Of a stretch of DNA of 33,276 nt, positions 16,181-24,717 are shown piece by piece. The number at the start of each line of letters is the position of its first letter. Position 1 is the stretch's first letter. The position numbers were made by a program, and so were the translations under genes. The stretch covers positions 1 to 33,276 of the forward strand of contig CAJKDC010000019.1 of the NCBI GenBank assembly GCA_905198575.1. Reading direction: 5' to 3'. The notes below the pieces were generated by a model. The model did not search any database. It worked only from the letters and a program-made list of their open reading frames with translations, and was not told where the DNA came from. The stretch comes from an uncultured Bacteroides sp. GTDB taxonomy: Bacteria; Bacteroidota; Bacteroidia; Bacteroidales; Bacteroidaceae.

Positions 16181-17416
16181 TTATGAACGTGGTTTACAGT
16201 TGTTCTGTTTCATGAATTCGGTTATTTCACGCTCGTGATGCCCGAGGAGCAGAATGTGGTGATTGCCAAGCGGATTCTGCAGGAAGTAATTTACCGGATT
16301 GTCCAGCTTCACACGGATTTGTGTACGGCACATGTTCTCAAAGTTTGTATTTTCGATGATTCTGCCATTTGAAATAAAGAACTCATCCAGACATTCTCCA
16401 CCGCATTTCACCAGAGTAATATCGCCTTCATGCAGCAATCCCTGAATGCTGATACCGCATTGAGTTTCATAATGATTGCGTATGATATAAGCATAAGTCA
16501 TCTTGGTAGGGATAGAACAATGGCCTGCTATAATCTCATTTTTATGTATGTCGACATTCGAAAGATTGCACATGAAACCAGCCTGTCCGGTCAGCTCTTT
16601 CATCATCAGCAGTGTCATGATGGATTGCAGGTCACCTTCACAGCCTGCAGGAATACCTTCATTGTTGAGCAACGAAAGCGCCAGACAGCCTGTTGTTCCC
16701 AGCTTTTCTATCATTTCGAAGCAGGAAAGAGTCAGGGCATTCAACTGATATTTGTCGCACAATTTGCGTATGCTTTTATATACACGCATTGCTTTAAGCA
16801 AGTCTTCGGGTGTCCCTTCGCGGCATGCTTGAGCATCGTTGGCAAAAATAGAAGCTTCCACACCGATTTCGTCATCCGTAATGCTGTTGAATAGTTCGTA
16901 GACTTCTTCTATCTGGATATCAATATAGTTTACTCCCCAACGTTGCTGTACCAGCAGATAGTCTGTATGACTGGCTATCAGCCATTGCGACGGGTAGCCG
17001 ATTACGCCAATCCGTTTCCCCTTGAGCGAGCGTTTGGCTGCAAAAGCCTTGTGATGCAGCAATATCTGTAGAGCCATATCCTTTACGCTGCCGTGTATAA
17101 TCTGCGCCTGCATGTTTTTGGACCGTATCCATGCAGCAATTTCCATCGATGCAGCCAGTGAATTCGACAGCCCATCAGCCAGCAGCGTGATAGGGTAGGG
17201 CATCATGCTGAAACAGCGTTCTACCAGATGCTCTACACCTCCCGATGCAATGAATGCCATTTTGTAGGCATTGGCCGGTATGCTGTCCGCCTGGGTATAA
17301 GGTATTAAGTGGACTGTAAAATATTTTTCTATTTCCAATAAAAGCTCTTTATGGCATTCATAGATGGATTCCATGCGTTTAGGTGTTGGCGAAAAAGTAA
17401 TAAGGTATATTTTCAT
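16181..17416 (-). CDS. L-fucose/L-arabinose isomerase-like protein
   Basis: Cytoplasmic protein of 411 aa related to the L-fucose isomerase family. An N-terminal Rossmann-like half (MKIYLITFSPTPKR, AFIASGGVEHLVERC, TLLADGLSNSLAASME) is followed by a second domain (KGKRIGVIGYPSQWLIASHT) and the family segment ALTLSCFEMIEKLGTTGCLA. Then comes PAGCEGDLQSIMTLLMMKEL, whose Glu-Gly-Asp resembles the metal and substrate region of sugar isomerases. Known members are usually longer (about 470-590 aa), so activity on a free ketose or aldose is uncertain. It is a single gene, divergent from the aminotransferase. Confidence 0.8.
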   Translation of the reverse strand: MKIYLITFSPTPKRMESIYECHKELLLEIEKYFTVHLIPYTQADSIPANAYKMAFIASGGVEHLVERCFSMMPYPITLLADGLSNSLAASMEIAAWIRSKNMQAQIIHGSVKDMALQILLHHKAFAAKRSLKGKRIGVIGYPSQWLIASHTDYLLVQQRWGVNYIDIQIEEVYELFNSITDDEIGVEASIFANDAQACREGTPEDLLKAMRVYKSIRKLCDKYQLNALTLSCFEMIEKLGTTGCLALSLLNNEGIPAGCEGDLQSIMTLLMMKELTGQAGFMCNLSNVDIHKNEIIAGHCSIPTKMTYAYIIRNHYETQCGISIQGLLHEGDITLVKCGGECLDEFFISNGRIIENTNFENMCRTQIRVKLDNPVNYFLQNPLGNHHILLLGHHEREITEFMKQNNCKPRS

Positions 17417-17445
17417 GGTTTTCAGTTAATAAGATTTGTATAGAA

Positions 17446-17476
17446 CAAATATAAAATTTTTTTCTTATAAGTCCAA
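17446..17476 (-). promoter_or_regulatory. Promoter of the isomerase-like gene
   Basis: Minus strand: TTG (17474-17476), 20-nt spacer, TATATTTG (17446-17453), about 30 nt before the start codon. Confidence 0.65.
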
Positions 17477-17575
17477 TAGTGTTGATTCACAGATAACAAT
17501 CATTTGCACAGCTTTGAATCTTTATATCTTTTTGTTCGTATTTAAGCCGAATCTCTATTATTTCTTAATTTTTTT

Positions 17576-17607
17576 GTTGTGTGTTTTAAAGGTTACTTCT
17601 ATCTTTG
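17576..17607 (+). promoter_or_regulatory. Promoter of the PLP aminotransferase gene
   Basis: GTTG (17576-17579), 20-nt spacer, TATCTTTG (17600-17607), 30 nt before the ATG at 17638. Confidence 0.65.
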
Positions 17608-17637
17608 CGGATATTATATAAAAAAATAGAACACATT

Positions 17638-18837
17638 ATGCCAAAAATTTCAATTCGAGGAAATCAAATGCCCGAGTCGCCAATTCGTAAACTGGCCCCT
17701 CTGGCTGATGCAGCGAAAGAGCGAGGAATTCATGTATACCATCTGAATATCGGTCAGCCTGACCTTCCTACTCCACGAGCGGCTCTCGAGGCGATTCGAA
17801 ATATTGACCGGACTGTTTTGGAATACAGCCCCAGCCAGGGGTATCGCAGCTATCGCGAAAAGCTGGTAGGCTATTATGCCAAATACAACATCAACCTTAC
17901 TGCCGATGATATTATCATTACCACCGGTGGATCGGAAGCCGTGTTGTTTGCTTTTATGAGCTGTCTGAATCCGGGAGATGAGATCATTGTGCCCGAGCCG
18001 GCTTATGCCAACTATATGGCTTTTGCTATTTCGGCCGGAGCAGTTATCCGTACAATCGCAACTACCATCGAAGAAGGTTTTTCACTTCCTAAAGTAGAAA
18101 AGTTTGAGGAACTTATCAACGAACGTACCAAAGGAATCCTGATTTGCAATCCTAATAATCCTACCGGATATCTGTATACCCGCAGGGAAATGAACCAGAT
18201 ACGTGACTTGGTGAAGAAATACGATTTGTTCCTCTTCTCGGACGAGGTGTACCGTGAATTTATTTATACGGGTTCTCCCTATATCTCTGCCTGCCATCTG
18301 GAAGGCATTGAGAACAATGTGGTGCTGATTGATTCCGTGTCCAAGCGCTATTCGGAGTGCGGTATCCGCATCGGTGCCCTGATAACGAAGAACAAGGAAA
18401 TCCGGGATGCTGTCATGAAGTTCTGCCAGGCGCGTCTCAGTCCTCCATTGATTGGCCAGATCGCCGCAGAAGCATCGTTGGATGCTGATGAGGATTATCT
18501 GCGCGACACATACGATGAATATGTAGAACGCCGTAAATGCCTGATTGACGGATTGAACCGCATACCGGGCGTATATTCGCCCATTCCGATGGGAGCGTTC
18601 TATACGGTGGCAAAGCTGCCGGTAGATGATTCGGACAAGTTCTGTGCCTGGTGCCTGTCGGAGTTTGAATACGAGGGACAGACGGTATTCATGGCGCCTG
18701 CGTCCGGCTTCTATACTACGCCGGGTTCTGGTCGCAACGAAGTGCGTATCGCATACGTACTGAAGAAAGATGACTTGAACCGCGCCTTGTTTATCCTGCA
18801 AAAAGCATTGGAAGCCTATCCGGGGCGAACCGAATAA
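17638..18837 (+). CDS. Class I/II PLP-dependent aminotransferase
   Basis: Cytoplasmic fold-type I aminotransferase of 399 aa starting MPKISIRGNQMPESPIRKL (an upstream in-frame start lies in the promoter). Motifs: NIGQPDLPTP, PSQGYRSYREKL, TTGGSEAVLFA (phosphate-binding turn), CNPNNPTGYLY with its cofactor Asn, SDEVYREF (Asp and Tyr contacts), the Schiff-base lysine in DSVSKRYSECGIRIG, and the C-terminal Arg of NEVRIAYVL that binds the substrate carboxylate. This intact set contrasts with the DapL-like protein at 948-2183. Substrate is likely an amino acid of the aspartate/aromatic type but cannot be fixed. A large palindromic repeat separates it from the downstream permease gene. Confidence 0.9.
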   Translation: MPKISIRGNQMPESPIRKLAPLADAAKERGIHVYHLNIGQPDLPTPRAALEAIRNIDRTVLEYSPSQGYRSYREKLVGYYAKYNINLTADDIIITTGGSEAVLFAFMSCLNPGDEIIVPEPAYANYMAFAISAGAVIRTIATTIEEGFSLPKVEKFEELINERTKGILICNPNNPTGYLYTRREMNQIRDLVKKYDLFLFSDEVYREFIYTGSPYISACHLEGIENNVVLIDSVSKRYSECGIRIGALITKNKEIRDAVMKFCQARLSPPLIGQIAAEASLDADEDYLRDTYDEYVERRKCLIDGLNRIPGVYSPIPMGAFYTVAKLPVDDSDKFCAWCLSEFEYEGQTVFMAPASGFYTTPGSGRNEVRIAYVLKKDDLNRALFILQKALEAYPGRTE

Positions 18838-18851
18838 AATGAAATAATTCA

Positions 18852-18923
18852 TTAGGCGCGGATTACACGGAAAACTTAAGATAAAGACGTTTGTTTCAAA
18901 TCTTCCGTGTAATCTGCGCCTAA
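18852..18923. repeat. Intergenic palindromic repeat
   Basis: The arms TTAGGCGCGGATTACACGGAA (18852-18872) and its near-perfect reverse complement (18903-18923) pair over 21 bp with one mismatch around a 30-nt loop. It resembles the 'CGGATTACACGG' palindromes I recall as scattered between Bacteroides genes. It fills nearly the whole gap between the aminotransferase and the permease and could act as a terminator or mRNA stabiliser. Confidence 0.7.
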
Positions 18924-18936
18924 AAAATAATGGCCC

Positions 18937-20181
18937 ATGAATCTATCTCGCTTTATAGCGTTGCGCATTTATCGCAACTCGGAGCCGGGCAAGCAAGTTT
19001 CCCGTCCGGCTGTCCTTATTGCCATGGTGGGCATTGCCCTTGGACTGGCGGTGATGATTATTGCCGTGTCCGTCATTGTCGGCTTCAAGAGCGAGGTAAG
19101 GGATAAAATCGTGGGTTTCGGTGCCCATATCCAGATAGGCAACCTGGATGCTGCACGCTCATACGAGACGCGTCCGGTGGTGGTGGGTGACAGCATGATG
19201 GCTGCGCTTTCCGATTATCCCGAAGTGAAGCATGTACAACGCTACTCCACCAAGCCGGGGATGATAAAGACCGCCGATGCCTTTCAGGGAATGGTGCTGA
19301 AAGGTGTGGGGCAGGAGTATGATAGCACCTTCTTCCACCGCCATTTGCTGGAGGGGGAGTTTCCGCAATTCAGCGATTCTGCTTCGTCCAACCGCGTAGT
19401 CATCTCAAAGTCTCTTGCCAACAAGCTGCAATTGAAACTCGGTGACAAGATAGACACCTACTTCATCCAGGACGATGTGCGTGCCCGCCGCCTGAAGATT
19501 GCAGGTATCTACCAAACCAACTTCTCTGAATACGACAACCTATTCCTGCTTACCGACCTCTACCTGGTGAATCGCCTGAACAACTGGGAGCCAGACCAGG
19601 TGAGTGGCATGGAGCTGGAAATACGCGATTATGACAAGCTGGAAGAAACCACCTATGAGGTAGCTGCCGATACGGACGGGAATCCCGACCGTTATGGCGC
19701 CGAGTATTGCGTCCGCAATGTAGAGCAGCTCAATCCTCAAATCTTTGCCTGGCTGGGCATCTTGGATGTCAACATCTGGGTCATTCTCATTCTGATGATT
19801 GGAGTGGCGGGGTTCACCATGGTATCCGGCCTGCTGATTATCATCATAGAGCGTACCTCCATGATAGGTGTGCTGAAGTCTTTGGGAGCCAACAACTTTA
19901 CTATTCGTAAAGTTTTCCTTTGGTTTTCGGTCTTCCTCATCGGGAAAGGCATGCTCTGGGGGAACATAATCGGCCTTGCATTCTATTTTGTGCAGCGCTG
20001 GTCCGGCTTGTTCAAGCTCGACCCTGAGACCTATTATATGGCTACTGTTCCGGTATCTTTCAATATCTGGCTGTTCCTGCTACTGAATGCCGGTACATTG
20101 CTGGCTTCAGTCCTGATGTTGTTGGGCCCTTCATTTCTGATTACACGCATCCATCCGGCAACTTCCATCCGTTACGAATAA
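18937..20181 (+). CDS. FtsX/LolC-type ABC transporter permease
   Basis: Inner-membrane permease of 414 aa with MacB/LolC architecture. A first transmembrane helix (about 28-50, VLIAMVGIALGLAVMIIAVS) is followed by a large periplasmic domain (about 55-270) and three C-terminal helices (about 275-305, 325-350 and 370-400) containing the FtsX domain (LLIIIIERTSMIGVLKSLGA). In lipoprotein-release systems such proteins extract outer-membrane lipoproteins with a LolD-type ATPase; no ATPase gene is adjacent here, so the partner must lie elsewhere. Its end is 5 nt from the convergent glycosyltransferase stop. Confidence 0.88.
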   Translation: MNLSRFIALRIYRNSEPGKQVSRPAVLIAMVGIALGLAVMIIAVSVIVGFKSEVRDKIVGFGAHIQIGNLDAARSYETRPVVVGDSMMAALSDYPEVKHVQRYSTKPGMIKTADAFQGMVLKGVGQEYDSTFFHRHLLEGEFPQFSDSASSNRVVISKSLANKLQLKLGDKIDTYFIQDDVRARRLKIAGIYQTNFSEYDNLFLLTDLYLVNRLNNWEPDQVSGMELEIRDYDKLEETTYEVAADTDGNPDRYGAEYCVRNVEQLNPQIFAWLGILDVNIWVILILMIGVAGFTMVSGLLIIIIERTSMIGVLKSLGANNFTIRKVFLWFSVFLIGKGMLWGNIIGLAFYFVQRWSGLFKLDPETYYMATVPVSFNIWLFLLLNAGTLLASVLMLLGPSFLITRIHPATSIRYE

Positions 20182-20186
20182 GAGAA

Positions 20187-21359
20187 TCACTTTCTCAGAA
20201 AACCGCTTTTCTTGCGGAACAGACAGTACCATTTCCAACGTAAAGACTGTATCGGCTGCAATAGGTCGAAAGCCGGTAGTGTGAAGTAATATCTACGTTG
20301 TTCTTCCAGGTCGCGGGCAGTCTTGTTGACAATGACGGCCTGCAGGGTGAAACGGAACAGGAACAAAAGACAAGCGACGCCTGCTGCCAGCCAGTGGAAG
20401 TGCATAATGCCGATGAACATCGCTGCTATCCAGGATGCGTGGAATACCAGGCGAGTCAGGGTCTCAAAACCGGCCAGCCAGCGTTGCATCCCATGATACA
20501 GCCGTGCTGTGGAGGCGTAACCTATTTTCTCTTCTTTCCAGTCCTTGGCACGCAGAAGCGGTTGCATGCGTACAATGGCATTGGCATCCGTTTCTACCCG
20601 CGTGTTCTCCGGGGTAGCCACGTGGTTGATGAACAAATCGTCGTCTCCCCGTTGCAGGTTGAGGTGTGCGGAGAATCCTTTCTGTTGGTAGAAGAGTTCC
20701 TTCCGGTAGGCCAGGTTACGCCCGATGCCCATGTAGGGGCTGCCTGCCAGGGCAAATCCCAGATAGCGCATGGAAGTGAACAGATTGTCGAATGCCACCC
20801 GTTTGTGCAGCCAGCCTTTGCCGCGTTCGTAGCCGCTGTATCCTAGCACCACTTGGGTACGTGATGTGAAGTTGCGTGCCATCAGTCGCAGCCATTGGTT
20901 GCTTTGGGGCATGCAGTTGGCATTGGTAAACACCAGCCATTCATATTTGCTGGCCTTGATTCCAAGCGTCACAGCCAGCTTCTTACGGCTGATGTAGCGG
21001 GAGGAATCGGGCACGAAGCTGTGGTAGAGATGGGGGTATTTCTCCTCGAGGATGGTCAGGTAATCTTCGCTCTCATCAGTGTTGCCGTCGTTAATGACGA
21101 TGACTTCAAATAGGGGATAGTCCTGCTCCAGCACGGCGCCCAGGTTGCGGCGCAGATTTTCGGATTCCTCGCGGGCGCAGATGATGACGGATATGGGGGG
21201 CAGTTCCTGGGTGAAGTGCATGTTTCCCTGCTTCACGGCACGGCGGCGTGCATGAATACGGTTGTAGAGACAGAGGTAGTAGATAATTTGAATAAGGAAC
21301 AGACCACCCGCTACGGCGAGTACGATAATTTCAGTTGAATCTAATGTAAATGCTTCCAT
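20187..21359 (-). CDS. Family 2 glycosyltransferase, membrane-anchored
   Basis: GT-A fold glycosyltransferase of 390 aa. ATG 21359 (MEAFTLDSTEIIVLAVAGG) is preferred to a TTG nine codons upstream. One N-terminal transmembrane helix (about 10-30) precedes the catalytic domain: PPISVIICAREESENLRRNL and VIVINDGNTDESEDYL. Then WLVFTNANCMP occupies the place of the usual DxD metal site, and QRGDDDLFINHVA corresponds to the general-base region. Two hydrophobic segments lie near the C-terminus (about 310-350). The two Asp of DxD appear as Asn (NAN), so activity or metal use may differ. It is the last gene of the biotin operon, 29 nt after bioD, with no obvious role in biotin synthesis. Confidence 0.87.
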   Translation of the reverse strand: MEAFTLDSTEIIVLAVAGGLFLIQIIYYLCLYNRIHARRRAVKQGNMHFTQELPPISVIICAREESENLRRNLGAVLEQDYPLFEVIVINDGNTDESEDYLTILEEKYPHLYHSFVPDSSRYISRKKLAVTLGIKASKYEWLVFTNANCMPQSNQWLRLMARNFTSRTQVVLGYSGYERGKGWLHKRVAFDNLFTSMRYLGFALAGSPYMGIGRNLAYRKELFYQQKGFSAHLNLQRGDDDLFINHVATPENTRVETDANAIVRMQPLLRAKDWKEEKIGYASTARLYHGMQRWLAGFETLTRLVFHASWIAAMFIGIMHFHWLAAGVACLLFLFRFTLQAVIVNKTARDLEEQRRYYFTLPAFDLLQPIQSLRWKWYCLFRKKSGFLRK

Positions 21360-21388
21360 GTGCAGTAGGACGTTTATGTGCTGCAAAT

Positions 21389-22036
21389 TTACGCAATTTC
21401 CGGCACTGCCTCAAACTTTGTTCCGGGAAAGTGCTTGGACAAATACTGCTTGATGTATTTCATCGTGTCTTCCTGGATAGTCTTATCCTCCACGGTGGGA
21501 TAGAGGTTGTAGAGTACCGTATCGAGTGCGATGCCCCGGTTCTTGATGGCTTCGAAGCTCAGCAGGGTGTGGTTGATGCTGCCCAGCTTTCCGGAGGTGA
21601 CGAAGATAAGCGGGTACTGCTTTTCCACAATGTAGTCTATCGTCAGGAAATCTTCGGTGAGGGGAACCATCAGACCTCCGGCTCCTTCTACGAGCACGGT
21701 ATCATAGCGGTGGGAAAGTTCCCTGGTGGCACGCTCTATTTTCACGAAGTCTATCGGGCGCTTGTCTATGCGGGCGGCGAGGTGGGGGGAGCAGGGGTAG
21801 GAGAATATCTCGGGCATGGTCAGCCCCTCTTTGTCTTCCGGCAGGTAGCCGGTTCCGGTGAGGTGGCGGTGCAGGTCGATGTCCTCGGAATGGCCGGTGT
21901 TGCCGGTCTGGATGAACTTTTGGGTGATGACGCGCAGGCCGCGTTGCATAAGCTCACGGGCATACCAGGCGGTGCAATAGCTTTTTCCGGCATCTGTATC
22001 AATGCCGCTGATGAAGTAGATGTTTTTTGTTTCCAT
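21389..22036 (-). CDS. bioD: Dethiobiotin synthetase
   Basis: ATP-dependent ureido-ring closure of 7,8-diaminopelargonate with CO2, the penultimate step of biotin synthesis; cytoplasmic, 215 aa. The P-loop near the N-terminus reads GIDTDAGKSY (residues 11-20; G-T-D-T-x-V-G-K-T in the enterobacterial enzyme). VLVEGAGGLMVPL carries the Mg/phosphate contact region, and TSGKLGSINHTLLSFEAI fits the family. The ATG overlaps the bioC stop by one base (TAATG), implying translational coupling. Confidence 0.95.
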   Translation of the reverse strand: METKNIYFISGIDTDAGKSYCTAWYARELMQRGLRVITQKFIQTGNTGHSEDIDLHRHLTGTGYLPEDKEGLTMPEIFSYPCSPHLAARIDKRPIDFVKIERATRELSHRYDTVLVEGAGGLMVPLTEDFLTIDYIVEKQYPLIFVTSGKLGSINHTLLSFEAIKNRGIALDTVLYNLYPTVEDKTIQEDTMKYIKQYLSKHFPGTKFEAVPEIA

Positions 22037-22812
22037 TATTTTGTCTTTTTTCGTGCGATGATATAAATAGGGTGATAGGTTAGGCTTACGTTGCCTGCGG
22101 CATCACTGAACCGGGTTGTGTATTCTTCGCAGAAGGATTGCAGGCGGCCACGCGTCCACATCCTTTTTTCCGTACCCGTGACTCCGGTTTGCTTCAGATG
22201 CTTCAGCACTGCCTGGGGAGTGGGGAAGGGCAGGGATATCACCTCTTCTTCGGCATGGAGAATATCGAAGCCGGGAGACAGCAGGGCTTGCAGCTCCTTA
22301 ATGGAGGGATAGTCCAGCCCGTGCCCAGTCAGTTGGCGTATTTCGTGCATGTTTGTGGCGCCGAAGGTGCTGAAGGCAAGCAGGCCGTCTGCCACCAGTG
22401 CTTGGTGGCAGCGGGTGAAGAAAGCACCTGGGTCGTTGAACCATTGTAGGGTGGAGCACGAGGTTATCAGGTCGGTTTCTCCGGGGAAGTCGATGGCTTC
22501 GGCATCACCGGGGACGAACTGCACGGTAGTGCCGTCGCAAAGTTCCTTGACGCACTCTTCCATTTCCCGGCACAAGTCGTTCAGCAGCAGGGTTTCCGGT
22601 TGCAAGGTGTGGAGGAGGATACGCGAGTAGCTTCCCGTTCCGCAGCCAAACTCTACGACACGGTGGAAACGTGTGTATGGTTCCTTTATGAGCTGCATCA
22701 TCTTCTCGGCGACTTGTTGCTGCACGCGGGCCTCCCGGGTATAGGTATTCCGGGCTTTGGCAAAGCGGGAGGCTATCAGTTGTTTGTCCATCGGGTTCAG
22801 TGGCTTGTCCAT
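22036..22812 (-). CDS. bioC: Malonyl-ACP O-methyltransferase
   Basis: SAM-dependent methylation of the free carboxyl of malonyl-ACP, which lets the fatty-acid synthase build the pimeloyl chain. The protein is 258 aa from ATG 22812, or 251 aa from ATG 22791 (MDKQLIASRFAKA), the latter matching where I recall homologues starting. Class I methyltransferase motif I is VVEFGCGTGSYSRIL (about 52-66); the post-I region LLNDLCREME and LITSCSTLQWF follow. The longer start overlaps the bioG-type gene by 16 nt; the shorter begins 5 nt after it. It overlaps bioD by one base. Confidence 0.93.
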   Translation of the reverse strand: MDKPLNPMDKQLIASRFAKARNTYTREARVQQQVAEKMMQLIKEPYTRFHRVVEFGCGTGSYSRILLHTLQPETLLLNDLCREMEECVKELCDGTTVQFVPGDAEAIDFPGETDLITSCSTLQWFNDPGAFFTRCHQALVADGLLAFSTFGATNMHEIRQLTGHGLDYPSIKELQALLSPGFDILHAEEEVISLPFPTPQAVLKHLKQTGVTGTEKRMWTRGRLQSFCEEYTTRFSDAAGNVSLTYHPIYIIARKKTK

Positions 22813-23486
22813 AGGTCTTGCAGGTAATGTCTGAATAACTCTTCCTGATAGTGGGCATCCTCCGTTTGCAGCACGGGGGTGCCGAGTGTTTCCCAGGCTT
22901 GCAGCTGGTTGGCTGGCGGAATGATGCGGTCGTTGCCTCCCGTTACTGCCTGCTGCCAGTGGAAGGTGGCAGCAGGCAGTGTGTGGTACATCTTCTCAAT
23001 CTCCGTCAACTCATCTCTCAACTCTTCCAGCGGACGGCGGGGAGTGATTTCCAGGAAAGCTTTGAAGGCTGCTCCGTTGGCGCACATGCGGCGGAGGAAT
23101 TTGTGCAGTGAAGCCCCGGTCAGTCCGTCCAATGTCCCGTGGTAGATGGCGGGTGGAATACCCATATGCTGGTCTATGGGGTAGGGTGTTCCGTTGATGG
23201 CGATGCTGTTTGCCATATGGATACCTTCGCCGGACGTACCTGGCGATGAGAGCTGTGGCATGGTCTGCGAAGCCGCCCATACCCCCATAGACCAGCCGAT
23301 GAGGTTGATTTCGCGGTATTTTTCCAGTCCGGAGGCGTCAAAATCCAGTGTGCGGTAGTCATAGCACACCATGAAGTCGCTGGCTGCCGGACGATACATT
23401 TTGAAAGGAGTCTCATCGGCTCCCCAGCCGGCAAAGAACAGCAATAGCCGGGGATGATGTTCGTGTATAATGTAACTTTGTTTCAT
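22797..23486 (-). CDS. bioG: Pimeloyl-[ACP] methyl ester esterase (BioG type)
   Basis: Alpha/beta hydrolase of 229 aa that removes the methyl ester from pimeloyl-ACP, ending chain extension and supplying BioF. The catalytic triad can be placed: Ser66 in IGWSMGVW, Asp186 in GGNDRIIPPANQ and His212 in EDAHYQ. LLLFFAGWGADETPF near the N-terminus provides the oxyanion region and fits the BioG (DUF452) group rather than E. coli BioH. It lies 6 nt after bioF and overlaps bioC, matching its expected partner. Confidence 0.9.
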   Translation of the reverse strand: MKQSYIIHEHHPRLLLFFAGWGADETPFKMYRPAASDFMVCYDYRTLDFDASGLEKYREINLIGWSMGVWAASQTMPQLSSPGTSGEGIHMANSIAINGTPYPIDQHMGIPPAIYHGTLDGLTGASLHKFLRRMCANGAAFKAFLEITPRRPLEELRDELTEIEKMYHTLPAATFHWQQAVTGGNDRIIPPANQLQAWETLGTPVLQTEDAHYQEELFRHYLQDLWTSH

Positions 23487-23492
23487 CTGTTT

Positions 23493-24683
23493 TTAGAATC
23501 GTATAGCGTTAGTATTCTTCTCTTCCTTTAGGGGAATAAGGGGAATCAGTTCTCCAATCTCATCTTCCCGTATGTCCGCTGTCAATGAGAAGCGGATGCG
23601 TGATGTTCCTTCGGGCACCGTGGGCGGGCGTACCGGCAGTGCATAGAACCCATGCCTCTGCAGCAACTCTGCGCACAGCACAGTGTCGGCACTGGGGCCG
23701 ATAATCAGAGGGGCGATATGGCTTGCGCTGGGGCATCCGTACCCTTTGGCTTGTAATGCTTCGCGCAGCGTCCGGCCGATTCTAGCCAGATGCTCGCGGC
23801 GGTTCTGCATTCCGGCAAGTTTCCGCACGATAAACAGTGTCCAGGCAATACTTGTCGGAGGCAATGCCGTGGTGAAGATGAGGGTTCGCATCCGGTTGAC
23901 GAGATACTCGCGTATCGTCCGGCAGCAGGCGATGTATGCGCCGGCAGACGCCGCTGCCTTGCCGAAGGTGCCCACGAGGAAATCTATATCCCGGATGCAT
24001 CCGGTTTCTTCGGCGCAGCCCAGGCCGCGCGGTCCCCTTACGCCGAATGCATGGGCTTCGTCCACATAGAGCAGTACGTTGGAGTATCTTTTTTTCAAAC
24101 GCACCAATGCCGTGAGGTCGGCTTGGTCACCGTCCATGCTGAAGATGCTTTCTGTGACGATAATAAGTTGCCGGTATGTTGCATGGTGTTGTTCCAGCAG
24201 GCGTTCCAGTTGCACCAGGTCGTTGTGGCGGAAGCGGATGCAGCGTGCGGTGGATAGGCGGATGCCGTCGATGATGCTGGCATGCACCAGCTTGTCTGCC
24301 AGTATCAGGGTTTGTGCATCGCTCACGGCGGGCAGAATCCCCATATTGGCATGATAGCCGCTATTGAGCACCAGTGCTGTCTCTGTGCCGAAAAGTGTGG
24401 CGAGTTCCGTCTCCAGTTCTTCGTAAATCCCGAAGTTCCCCGTCAGCAGGCGGGAGGAGGAGGAAGTCGGCAGGAAGGTGTCCGGTGTTAGTGTCTGCAG
24501 GAATTCTTCCTTTAGCTGGCGGTCGGCAGCCAGACCCAGATAGTCGTTGGACGAAAGGTTCAGCATATGCCGGCCATCGGCTATAACCGTGCGTCCCTCG
24601 TGTGTCAGTTGCGGCAGGCGGCGCAGGTTGCTGTGTTCTTTCAATGTTTGCAGCTCTTGCTGCATATAGTTAGTTACGTTCAT
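23493..24683 (-). CDS. bioF: 8-amino-7-oxononanoate synthase
   Basis: PLP-dependent decarboxylative condensation of pimeloyl-ACP (or -CoA) with L-alanine; 396 aa. Family residues: NLSSNDYLGL (about 42-51), LLTGNFGIYEELE, VLNSGYHANMG, DEAHAFGVRGPRG (Asp208 and His211 contact PLP) and the Schiff-base Lys242 in LVGTFGKAAASAGAY. Start ATG 24683 is used; Met7 is an alternative. It follows the bioB-bioA fusion by 34 nt and is followed by the esterase gene after 6 nt. Confidence 0.95.
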   Translation of the reverse strand: MNVTNYMQQELQTLKEHSNLRRLPQLTHEGRTVIADGRHMLNLSSNDYLGLAADRQLKEEFLQTLTPDTFLPTSSSSRLLTGNFGIYEELETELATLFGTETALVLNSGYHANMGILPAVSDAQTLILADKLVHASIIDGIRLSTARCIRFRHNDLVQLERLLEQHHATYRQLIIVTESIFSMDGDQADLTALVRLKKRYSNVLLYVDEAHAFGVRGPRGLGCAEETGCIRDIDFLVGTFGKAAASAGAYIACCRTIREYLVNRMRTLIFTTALPPTSIAWTLFIVRKLAGMQNRREHLARIGRTLREALQAKGYGCPSASHIAPLIIGPSADTVLCAELLQRHGFYALPVRPPTVPEGTSRIRFSLTADIREDEIGELIPLIPLKEEKNTNAIRF

Positions 24684-24717
24684 AAATTCTTGATATAATA
24701 ATTTCCCCTTTATCCTC

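Noticed and set aside
18082..18852. 256-codon minus-strand ORF opposite the aminotransferase
   Set aside because: The plus strand carries an intact aminotransferase with all catalytic motifs; the minus frame is a codon-bias shadow.
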